Shown: positions 1-7,771 of the stretch, in pieces
How positions within the stretch are numbered: position 1 is the stretch's first letter
Layout: every line of letters begins with the position of its first letter
From: Sinobacterium caligoides
GTDB taxonomy: Bacteria > Pseudomonadota > Gammaproteobacteria > Pseudomonadales > Sinobacteriaceae
NCBI RefSeq assembly: GCF_003752585.1
Contig: NZ_RKHR01000004.1
Location: 124,001 to 188,000 of the forward strand
Length of the DNA: 64,000 bases
Direction: 5' to 3'
The notes under the pieces: model-generated
Database searches by the model: none
What the model was told of the DNA's origin: nothing
What the model saw: only the letters and a program-made list of their open reading frames with translations
Position numbers and translations under genes: made by a program

Positions 1-259
1 ACTGAGCCTCTGGCGTAACGAAACTCAAACGGAAGCCTTTAGCACTACAACGCCGATAAACACAATTCGCCTCAGCTTTTGCCGCAATAAAGTTCAGTAG
101 CTCGACGACCTGCTCATTAGTACCTTGATAGTGTGTCGGATCGATAAAATGCACAGACGTGTCGAATTCAGGGATGCTCAGCTCAGCACGCACCCACTTC
201 ATCGTCCAGAGCATTGTCAGCAGCAATAATCCCGCCAAAAAAAACCAAGCATAGCGCAC
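1..259 (-). CDS. Membrane-anchored hypothetical protein, partial (3' end outside window)
   Basis: An open frame on the minus strand runs off the left edge (86 codons visible) with no stop. It starts at a GTG a few bases after a GGGGG ribosome-binding stretch; a second in-frame GTG lies two codons upstream. The first ~20 residues form one hydrophobic segment (core LAGLLLLTML), then WTMKWVRAE, so this is a signal anchor or signal peptide with an exported C-terminal part. Two Cys (CVYRRC) near residue 70 could form a disulphide. I do not recognise the family. The frame is inferred from continuity and the leader-like N-terminus. Confidence 0.5.
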   Translation of the reverse strand, partial: MRYAWFFLAGLLLLTMLWTMKWVRAELSIPEFDTSVHFIDPTHYQGTNEQVVELLNFIAAKAEANCVYRRCSAKGFRLSFVTPEAQ

Positions 260-563
260 AGCCACCCCCTTTATTCTTCAGAGTACAAAAATCGTCGCGA
301 TAATATTGAAACACTCCCAACAGAAACGAAGAAGGTGAAAAATAACACAACTACACCGCTTAAAAACAATTAACATTTCAACAGGACAGAGATATCAACA
401 GAAGTCGATAAAGCCAAACACTATTACAGAACGATCGAGACACAATAATTACATATATATATTACAGTTATTATATATACAGCTCTAAGACAAAGGGTAA
501 AGCACAATCTTTACGGCGATTTTATTACGAGATATATCAATTAAATTTTTACTAAAAAAAACG
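260..563. other. AT-rich intergenic region
   Basis: This stretch lies between two minus-strand genes. It is very AT-rich, with a TATATATA run near 450-478. I see no ORF, RNA gene or clear hairpin terminator. It should contain the promoter of the leftmost gene. Confidence 0.5.
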
Positions 564-1094
564 TTAGCGAATCGAAGCAGGGGAAAAGTAAGCGTTCAAT
601 TGCTCAATAACCTGTTCTTGGCCATGCTGATTAACAATCACTTTGCAATTATCGGCCGGGTATTCAAAATCTAACCTAAGAGCACTGGCACTCGCCCCAC
701 TAATACCGCTCTCACGTCGATCCAGTCGATGTAAAATAGAAGCATCCGTTGCCTCCACCAATATCATTTCCATGCCAGGTATTTCTTTCAGAAGATATTC
801 ACGATGGCGGCGCTTATAGACTCCCTGCGTAACCACTAGCCGTTCATGCTGAAGTCGCAACTGGTGGATTCTCTCGACGATCACGGCAAAATACTCGTCC
901 CTCATATTGTCGTCAAAAGGTCGATGCTCGCGTAGTGCCCTAATCATCTCTTCGGTCAGGTCGTCATCTGCATGATAAACATACCAGCCGGCGTGATCGC
1001 CAATAAGATTGCCGACATAAGACTTCCCCGCTCCCGATAAGCCAAATAGGAACAATATCGGCGGAGCTAATTGCAAATCAAGTTTCTGACTCAT
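564..1094 (-). CDS. P-loop kinase, gluconate/shikimate-kinase-like
   Basis: This 176-residue protein has an N-terminal Walker A motif (GLSGAGKS, residues ~18-25) in the FLFGLSGAGKS context typical of gluconokinase/shikimate-kinase-like small-molecule kinases. YHADDD (~40) is a likely substrate/Mg region, and HRLDRRESGISG in the C-terminal half looks like a lid with basic residues. The length fits the family (160-190 residues). It stands alone with no pathway partner, so the substrate cannot be named; adenylylsulfate or gluconate kinase activity is possible. The ATG start directly precedes the Walker segment by a normal distance. Confidence 0.65.
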   Translation of the reverse strand: MSQKLDLQLAPPILFLFGLSGAGKSYVGNLIGDHAGWYVYHADDDLTEEMIRALREHRPFDDNMRDEYFAVIVERIHQLRLQHERLVVTQGVYKRRHREYLLKEIPGMEMILVEATDASILHRLDRRESGISGASASALRLDFEYPADNCKVIVNQHGQEQVIEQLNAYFSPASIR

Positions 1095-1506
1095 AAACGC
1101 CTAACAGCTCTCTAGCACTATAATAAGGAAGTAATGATGGTCACGCCATTACTGTAAAGGCCATCCTAACGACACATTAACGGTCTCTTGGAACACCAAA
1201 TGCGCGCTAGACTCTCATCAAATACCGCCACGGTCAATTGGAAACTACGCCATCACCTCGCCTCAATTTTTATCGACAGTCGCCCCCTTGTCTCTGAATA
1301 CAGCAATGGCACAAATTACAACTAAAAATCAATGAGTTAACATCGCCGCCAGGCTGTAGCAATATACAGCGACGCCAATCACAACAAAAAAGGCATAAAC
1401 CATCCAACGCAACATAAACTAGCCAACGCAAGCAGCCTACTGCCCGCAGTAAGCTAAATACTCACCAGCCGCACCGGAAAACAACTTGTATAGCTAAGAA
1501 GCTTCG
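1095..1506. other. Intergenic region without visible gene
   Basis: This ~410-bp gap lies between two minus-strand genes. No convincing ORF, RNA or repeat was seen. It must hold the promoter of the downstream kinase gene, but no -10/-35 pair stood out. Confidence 0.4.
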
Positions 1507-2088
1507 CTATATCAACCGGATGATAGGACACCTTTCTTTTTCAGGCTCATAGGAAAACAATAAATAGACCCCGTCAAACACGCTGGAGCCCCTAGCAAAG
1601 ACCCTCGCTCCCTCGACACTAAAGCGGTCCGAGTCAATCAGGAGCTCATCCGTATGGATGAGTAGGCTGAGACCATCGTAGCTATCTTGCACCGCCTTTA
1701 ACTTCCTCTCCTTCTCCACGAGAATCTCATGTAACTTAACAACAGCTTCTCGATAGCGGAAACGAAACAGCTCCTCGATATACCTTGATGGGTTATGCAA
1801 CTGCGCGTCGATAGCTCGCTCATTCACTAGCTCAGTAATTTCTACCCCTTTAAGCCTGCCGTTAGATAGGCTCACAACAATATCGGGGGGATCCTGCTCA
1901 CACAGCCCCCAAGCCTCAATTTTTTCACCAAAAACATCACAAAAGTACGGGTAAACTTCCGCAAAGAGACCGCGCTCCTTAGCCGCCTTGTTGTGGAAGT
2001 TCCAAAAGGAGGCGTGCTTTCTGCGCAGCGAATCGTTTTTATTTAGGTTGTCGATCAATGTTGCAACAGCATCTTCTTTATCATTCAT
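1507..2088 (-). CDS. Hypothetical cytoplasmic protein, possible nuclease fold
   Basis: I placed the start at the ATG at 2088, which follows a GGGGG ribosome-binding stretch by about eight bases; the frame stays open 24 codons further upstream but looks non-coding. The protein is 193 residues, hydrophilic, with no signal or TM segment. The stretch EQDPPDIVV..NGRLKGVEITELV (residues ~70-95) resembles the D...(E/V)xE/T core of restriction-like nucleases (PPD, then beta strand with VEIT). That is a weak inference. It ends YEPEKERCPIIRLI. I do not recognise the family, and the neighbours are unrelated. Confidence 0.55.
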   Translation of the reverse strand: MNDKEDAVATLIDNLNKNDSLRRKHASFWNFHNKAAKERGLFAEVYPYFCDVFGEKIEAWGLCEQDPPDIVVSLSNGRLKGVEITELVNERAIDAQLHNPSRYIEELFRFRYREAVVKLHEILVEKERKLKAVQDSYDGLSLLIHTDELLIDSDRFSVEGARVFARGSSVFDGVYLLFSYEPEKERCPIIRLI

Positions 2089-2436
2089 TATAAAACCCCC
2101 AGACGAGACATTATAAAAAATAGAGAAAACAGATAGCCGAGGCGATACTATCATTATCACGCCTACTTACTGCTAAATATAGCGCAGGCAAGCGATTAAT
2201 CAATTGGTTAGAAAAGAGAGAGACGAATACAAGGCTGAGGCAATGGTCAATAAGCTTAATCACCTTACCATTACTACTAGAAGCTGACTTTTATGTTAAG
2301 GCTGTAGAGGCCTTACTAGCATAACTCAGTGGATAAGCATCGCCGACTCATACCTCGAAAGACAGATGCCTGCTCAATTTTTTGCCGTATCAACGCATTG
2401 AAACGGCACCGAACGATATAGACAACGTTACCACGC

Positions 2437-2973
2437 TTAAAAGCTGGAGCCAGGCTCCTGTAGAAATGCGACTTCCTCTGCCGTCGAAGCTCGCCCTAAA
2501 ACATCATTTCTATGGGGGTAGCGACCAAAACGGTCGATAATAGCTTTATGCCTCAGCTCAAACTGTAAATTGCTCTTCATACCCAGCTCTGTATACAAGG
2601 CAACCGCTAGGTGATGAATTGCTGCTGATTCGCTATGCATAAACGGTAAGTATAAGAACCCACGCATCGCAGCAGAGAGCTCTTTGTCCAACCCTAAGCT
2701 GATTGCCTCTTGTGCCAACCCTAGCGCTAGCGCGTCATTTGAAAATGATTGTGGTGAGTCTCTATAAATATTTCTCGAGAACTGATCCAACACGATTATT
2801 TCAGCCAGGCGCCCCTCTGCGCTCTTTCGCCATCCGTAAAGCTCCCCCTGGGAGGCCTGTTGATGTATTGCTGAAAAACGCTGAGCAATAAGCTGATCGA
2901 AGGCTTCGTCCTTCTGCCAGTATTGAGACTCCTCTACTTCTTCAAACCAGAACGTTATAATCTCGTCGTACAC
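2437..2973 (-). CDS. DUF924 family protein
   Basis: The protein is a DUF924 member (TPR-like helical fold; function unknown). Diagnostic motifs are ITFWFEE at the N-terminus, AEIIVLDQFSRNIYRDSPQSF in the middle (given here in two parts: AEIIVLDQFSRNIYR and DSPQSF), ALGLAQEAI, FLYLPFMHSES and the C-terminal GRYPHRNDVLGR. The length of ~178 residues is standard. A strong AAAGGAGG lies just before a GTG at 2973, so I prefer that start over the ATG at 2994, which would put the Shine-Dalgarno inside the gene. It is monocistronic as far as can be seen. Confidence 0.85.
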   Translation of the reverse strand: MYDEIITFWFEEVEESQYWQKDEAFDQLIAQRFSAIHQQASQGELYGWRKSAEGRLAEIIVLDQFSRNIYRDSPQSFSNDALALGLAQEAISLGLDKELSAAMRGFLYLPFMHSESAAIHHLAVALYTELGMKSNLQFELRHKAIIDRFGRYPHRNDVLGRASTAEEVAFLQEPGSSF

Positions 2974-3160
2974 GCTTCCTCCTTTGATACTCATTGCTGA
3001 TAACAGCGTTCAGTCTACACGCCCCAACTATCACTCCAACAGCTGCACACTCCTTACATAAACGCTTATAATCGAGGCAGACAGACTAAAAAATGTGCTG
3101 AATAAGCTCTTCGGTTAACGTTAATTATAGTCGCGAAGGCCCGCATCTTATTAGACAGTT

Positions 3161-3523
3161 TTAGCCACGCACAGCCGTGACGGTTACTTCTATTAAATCA
3201 TCACCATCAAGATCGACACCTAAGCACGCCCTTTGCGGCCAGCACTCTGGGTCAGTGCCTAGCCATTTGCACCAAATAGCATCCATTTTTGCTTTATCTG
3301 CCATTTTGGCGATGTAAACTTGCGCAGAAACAATTCTGTTTTTATTCGATCCCAGCTCTAGCAAGTTTTTTTGAATAATTTCCAGCGTAATCTCTGTTTG
3401 TTTTTCGATACCAACAGATTTATCACTGGAGGTTGCAACGGTCCAGACTAGATCCTTATAGGCAGAGGATTTGTTTCGCCCCTCATATTGACCTTGTTTT
3501 CTCTCAATCATCAAGCTTCTCAT
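3161..3523 (-). CDS. RidA/YjgF family protein
   Basis: This 120-residue protein matches the RidA family, which hydrolyses reactive enamine/imine intermediates. Motifs include the QTEITLEIIQKNLLELGS helix followed by the strand VSAQVYIAKM and a C-terminal ACLGVDLDGDDLIEVTVTAV strand pair. The usual Arg-containing active-site segment (P.R.C) is present as PQRACLG. The N-terminal EGRNKSSAYKDLVWT differs from classical IxTxxAP, so this is a diverged subgroup. The start could also be the ATG four codons inside. Confidence 0.8.
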   Translation of the reverse strand: MRSLMIERKQGQYEGRNKSSAYKDLVWTVATSSDKSVGIEKQTEITLEIIQKNLLELGSNKNRIVSAQVYIAKMADKAKMDAIWCKWLGTDPECWPQRACLGVDLDGDDLIEVTVTAVRG

Positions 3524-3703
3524 AAATAGTTTAAACGACTAACGAATGTATATTTTAGCGCGCTGATGATTTGTAAGCCACTGATTATTTTTGGGGAGTT
3601 CACTAATCATGGCTGTAAACATTCTTAAAACCACGCATAGCCTCAACAACATGAGCGACTACACCAGTACCTAAAAATGAATAACCGTTGTACCGGCTCT
3701 TTA

Positions 3704-4258
3704 CTAATGAATCGCTTCGCCTTGCCATTTAATTGACAGCGGCTTACCAGATGCACTACCAATAGCCCCCCTTAACCTTGCCATATTCGCGTTTAGCGGG
3801 TTGAATAACCGTTGTGCATTCGATTGGGCGTAGCCGACTCTCCTAGACGACAAATCCTCTGACATGATTGTCAGGTACGTCTTTAGGAACTCATAATCAT
3901 TCTCACCATTGTTAGGTAAGTAACCATTCTCTTTCAGCTCACCTTTTGTGCCGAGCAGCCACTCTTGCAAAGAATAGCTCGATACCCAGGACTGCATAAT
4001 GACGAACTTATTTCGGCATTGAACAATAGAAAATGAGTGGCCAAGACCATCGGCATCTACTCGATAGACTTTATCCCTTCCGTGACTCGCAGTAGTATCC
4101 ATAGCAGATAGCAAGCTTCCTAAAGAGCCAGCCTCACACTTTGCTATCGCTCTCCCTGACAGCGCTTTAGAAACCACTTTTGCACTGATGTGACACTCAT
4201 GGCACGCTAAGCCACCGCTAGCTTGTACACGTGCTATACACTCAGAAACTGTTGCCAT
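3704..4258 (-). CDS. Hypothetical protein (virulence/toxin-like cytoplasmic)
   Basis: This 184-residue protein has no signal peptide. A short Cys/His cluster (CHECHIS, residues ~19-25) sits near the N-terminus. The middle reads VDADGLGHSFSIVQCRNKFVIMQSWVSSYSLQEWL, a pattern seen in papain-like or effector proteins handling a 'HSF..V..N.....QSW' strand pair. I do not recognise a family, and any enzymatic reading is speculative. The start ATG follows GGAGATG at a normal distance. It is isolated from its neighbours by ~180 and ~480 bp. Confidence 0.55.
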   Translation of the reverse strand: MATVSECIARVQASGGLACHECHISAKVVSKALSGRAIAKCEAGSLGSLLSAMDTTASHGRDKVYRVDADGLGHSFSIVQCRNKFVIMQSWVSSYSLQEWLLGTKGELKENGYLPNNGENDYEFLKTYLTIMSEDLSSRRVGYAQSNAQRLFNPLNANMARLRGAIGSASGKPLSIKWQGEAIH

Positions 4259-4735
4259 TAAACATCTCCTTTAATATATAAGACGAACTTCATCCTATGA
4301 ATACAAACCAACGCGCACCTAAAGTTTGATATGTACTATGGCACCACACCCAAACATAGGAAAATTATCATTATTTAACCTATTCAATTAAAAACAACCT
4401 TTCCAATACAAAACAGAGTGATAAAAACAAAATCAGCGAAAACATTAATTTTTATAGAGCATTATTTTAATAAAAATAATTTATCAGTGTCGAGTCACCA
4501 CTTGACACCAAACAGACAGCTTAATCACCAGCCGAGCTAACTCGACCTCACCTGGCTAGCCAAGTAAGTCAGAGACCCAAACGACACCGTTCGCCAGATA
4601 TATCAGCCAGACAACACAGAGAAAAAAAATGCTAAATGCAACAATAACTTTATCTATAAATTCTTTAATAAACGGCTACTCCAATGCGAAGAAGTAATGT
4701 TAAGGTATAATCCCATATAACTAATTATAAAATCA
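4259..4735. other. AT-rich intergenic region
   Basis: This ~480-bp AT-rich gap separates two minus-strand genes. Short ORFs here overlap the next gene in another frame and show no protein-like composition. No RNA or repeat was recognised. Confidence 0.4.
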
Positions 4736-5176
4736 CTAAGAGTAGCCATCCTCCCTATATTCTCTACCTGGCAATAACTTATCCTCCATAAAATAGCAAA
4801 GAGTACCAAGAACCATTCCTGGAAGAGACACAATACCTGCTGCACACACAGAAAAAATGCCCCAAGAACGAGTAAACGAATCACCCCAAGCATAAGGAAA
4901 CATCACAGTAATAATCACGTGATAAACAAGCAAAACTAAGCAGGCGAGCAAATTAGCAAGATACAAATCAGACAGACAAGACAACAGCACTTCTTTCGGA
5001 TAATAACGCTTACAAATAAGATAGATGGAAAGCATCAACAGCGTGGGGAGTGAGACGATGGCCGTCATCAGCACAGCACCTGGCAGGGAGAACATGTCAA
5101 ACAACACCATGCATAAAAACGTCGCACCCACCACCAAGACAGCACTACAAATATAACCTTTAGATACACGTCCCAC
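4736..5176 (-). CDS. Four-TM hypothetical membrane protein
   Basis: This 146-residue protein is mostly hydrophobic, with four predicted membrane helices at about residues 9-30, 34-55, 70-92 and 108-130, and a charged C-terminal tail (LLPGREYREDGYS). The family is not recognised. It lies ~180 bp downstream of the fimbrial operon and on the same strand, so read-through is possible, but nothing links it functionally. Confidence 0.55.
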   Translation of the reverse strand: MGRVSKGYICSAVLVVGATFLCMVLFDMFSLPGAVLMTAIVSLPTLLMLSIYLICKRYYPKEVLLSCLSDLYLANLLACLVLLVYHVIITVMFPYAWGDSFTRSWGIFSVCAAGIVSLPGMVLGTLCYFMEDKLLPGREYREDGYS

Positions 5177-5353
5177 TTAAGCAAACCTCTTTTCTTATAC
5201 TACAAACCATCTCGTCACGAGGAACAGCGCTATAAACATAGCGCTGGTAATAAAATTATGGGTAATAAATATTCACGATTGCAATGGCATTAGCTGGGCG
5301 TGCTGAGACAGGAGAACCTGCAGGCATTATTCCCGGCCGAAAAACGATTATTA

Positions 5354-5917
5354 CTAATGGTAAATAACGTTTAACGTTATAGATGGACTACCTATCGACC
5401 CTACTGTTGCCTCTTGACCATTATACTCTACCATCTTCGTAAAAAATGTAGCGACATATTCATCTGGGCCCTCTGGCACCGTATTAAGTTCATCTCCCAA
5501 CTGATAGCTTTGTCCCCCCGCGCCCCAACTTGGCTTGTACTGGATATGAATACCCACGCCATTACGACCTGTAGCAATAGTATCCCAGTCATCTCCTATA
5601 ACTCCCGAAAATGCCACCGCCGGCGCCGACGCAACCTGCTTACAATGATTTAAACGCACATTGATAACACCTCCACCCGCTGCATTCCTGTCAACTTTTT
5701 TAAGCTCCGCGATGCTCACTTCACCAAAGTAAATCGTCGTATTGTCATGGTCATTAACTGTTACCTTACAGCTTCCAGCCACGATCTCTCCAGAAACATT
5801 TAGCAGCCTAACGGTAGGGGGAGGCTCATCAGCCCACGACCAACCAGCCACCAAGAAGGCAAAACTGCCCAGCAGCATCGCTAAGCAGTGTTTTCTTCCT
5901 ACTCTCATTTCATCCAC
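5354..5917 (-). CDS. Fimbrial (type 1 pilin-like) subunit
   Basis: This 187-residue exported pilin has a signal peptide ending near SWADEPPP. The mature part has the pilin pattern LNVSGEIVAGSCKVTV...IYFGEVSIAELKKV with a Cys that pairs with LNHCKQV, and ends SPSITLNVIYH, a hydrophobic C-terminal strand with penultimate Tyr of the kind bound by the chaperone. It is the last gene of the chaperone-usher cluster, 264 bp after the previous subunit, so it may be a minor subunit or terminator of the fibre. Confidence 0.85.
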   Translation of the reverse strand: MDEMRVGRKHCLAMLLGSFAFLVAGWSWADEPPPTVRLLNVSGEIVAGSCKVTVNDHDNTTIYFGEVSIAELKKVDRNAAGGGVINVRLNHCKQVASAPAVAFSGVIGDDWDTIATGRNGVGIHIQYKPSWGAGGQSYQLGDELNTVPEGPDEYVATFFTKMVEYNGQEATVGSIGSPSITLNVIYH

Positions 5918-6181
5918 CCTATTAAAAAATAGATTACAGTGTATCAGGGAGCGTTATACCCCACCTGCCTTTAACAAAACTCTTCAAGAAGAATTTTTTA
6001 CCAACATTTTTAGCAACACTCTTTACAAAAAGTCTTTTTAAGAGAATCTTCTTTAGGAATAACGCCTTTACAAACAGAGCCGCGGTGATAGCCATATCAT
6101 TCCCACCGAAAATACAGCCTATTATGAAGCCCTCAAATCACCCCAGCACACCCTTAAAAAAACAATAAAAACTATAAACAC

Positions 6182-6712
6182 CTACTCATAGACCGCCCAT
6201 ATTTGCGCAACAGCATTAACCTTTCCGACTTCTGTCACTGTTTTAATCGAGGTTATTCTCGCCTCTAAATTCACTTTAAAATTAGTAACATCTGTCGTAT
6301 TTTTAAATGCTGTATCGCTATTTATACCTATCTTATTCCCATCTTCAAGAAACTCAATACCGACCTCTTCCGATGGAGCCCCAGTCACCCTTAGCAGCCC
6401 GCTACTGTTCAGTTCTTGACCCGCAAGATGTATTGCCACAAGATTTGCTTCAGTGCTTGAACAGGATACTGGTATATCGAACTTCACACTATCTGAAGAG
6501 TAATTCGCGTCCGGAAAGTCTTCCAAATTCGCCACAGGAATAACAATACTTATATCACGATCGATTGCGCAAGTTGGTGTTTCAGTACCGCCGCGAAAAC
6601 TGAGCGTCGCAGTGGTAAGTAGCCCTGCATTTGCGCTTACAACATTCAAGCTAAAAAACAAGGGTAGCAACCAAAGTCGTAAGAATGAGGAGGAAAAAAA
6701 TAATACTTTCAT
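6182..6712 (-). CDS. Minor fimbrial subunit
   Basis: This 176-residue protein has a signal peptide (cleavage near VVSANAG) and one Cys pair (PTCAIDRD ... PVSCSSTE) typical of the Fim/Pap pilin fold. The C-terminus AVAQIWAVYE fits a donor-strand partner ending in Tyr. It lies 9 bp after the two-domain adhesin, in the same operon. Role inferred from position: adaptor or minor subunit. Confidence 0.8.
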   Translation of the reverse strand: MKVLFFSSSFLRLWLLPLFFSLNVVSANAGLLTTATLSFRGGTETPTCAIDRDISIVIPVANLEDFPDANYSSDSVKFDIPVSCSSTEANLVAIHLAGQELNSSGLLRVTGAPSEEVGIEFLEDGNKIGINSDTAFKNTTDVTNFKVNLEARITSIKTVTEVGKVNAVAQIWAVYE

Positions 6713-6721
6713 AATACAACT

Positions 6722-7771
6722 CTATTCAAAGGTAAAAACATATTGCAGGTTAGCGTCAATATCACCCGGAATAATCGTGTCGCGAAACTGATAATAATAC
6801 GCATTCAAGTCCAGGATAAACTCATTTGTCGCACTCTCTGTCAGCAATTTTGGCTCGTCATGCTCAATTAATTCTGCTCCCAGCCCTTTCCCCTGTAGCT
6901 CGACTCGAACTCCGATACCTCGATCACCTTTACCGTCATAGTTAGTAGGCCTAAAAGTATAAGGGTCACCATAAACATCATCCCAATCACCTATCTGTCG
7001 AAGTGCACCAGTCACCTTAGGCTTTCCGGAGCAATCCATCTTGATGGTGAAATGTTTAGTAGGCGTTTTTGTACCGATACCGGAAAAGGTGTCCAGAGGA
7101 TATTTCCCCAACTCAATACTTTGGTCATGTGTACCATCGATGATAGTGCAGGTCCCCATCACCTTGAGCCCAGTCACTCCAATATCCGATGCAGCGGACT
7201 CCCCCTCTAGATGTATGCTTCCCGCGTTAGCGACCTGATATACCCCGGGCTTAATCTTTTTCTTCGTTTTATAAAACTCGTAAACTGCTTGCGCGTGAAT
7301 CGAAAACTTCTTACCCGCAGGGAGATCAACCGTATTTAATACCGTAGTATGCGTATCATCCTTTGCGCCTCGTCGCTCACCCAAGTAGCGCATTCCGCCC
7401 GCATGGCCGGCCCCAGACATGGCCTCTGCCTGAACCTTAACTGCAAAACCAATACCTGAGTCACCAATATTAGTGATAGTCCGACCATCAATCATCACAG
7501 TATCGCCAGCTGATTCCACATAAATGTCTTGTGGCCTACCGTCTGAGACACAGCTCATTAAAACAGTACTGCCGCTGGATCCCGCAGTGGTACTAAGGAG
7601 CGTTCCTACTGGCGCTCCGGGGGCGGGAGTGATAATACCCACGGCCTGCTGAAGAGGCTGACCAACTTGACAGCTTGCGGCCAGCGAATGGCCGCTCCAC
7701 AATGCCATAAACAGCGCACTGAAAAGTGAGGATACCAAGCTGCACTGAAACTTATTACCTACTAAATACAT
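6722..7771 (-). CDS. Two-domain fimbrial tip adhesin
   Basis: This 349-residue protein has a signal peptide ending near SLAASCQ. At about twice the length of a pilin, it has an N-terminal domain (residues ~30-200) with Cys at CQVG and LMSC, and a C-terminal pilin domain starting near GLKVMGTCTIIDG with a second Cys (MDCSGK). That layout is that of FimH/PapG-type tip adhesins. Its start overlaps the usher stop by 10 bp, which suggests translational coupling. The ligand is unknown. Confidence 0.8.
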   Translation of the reverse strand: MYLVGNKFQCSLVSSLFSALFMALWSGHSLAASCQVGQPLQQAVGIITPAPGAPVGTLLSTTAGSSGSTVLMSCVSDGRPQDIYVESAGDTVMIDGRTITNIGDSGIGFAVKVQAEAMSGAGHAGGMRYLGERRGAKDDTHTTVLNTVDLPAGKKFSIHAQAVYEFYKTKKKIKPGVYQVANAGSIHLEGESAASDIGVTGLKVMGTCTIIDGTHDQSIELGKYPLDTFSGIGTKTPTKHFTIKMDCSGKPKVTGALRQIGDWDDVYGDPYTFRPTNYDGKGDRGIGVRVELQGKGLGAELIEHDEPKLLTESATNEFILDLNAYYYQFRDTIIPGDIDANLQYVFTFE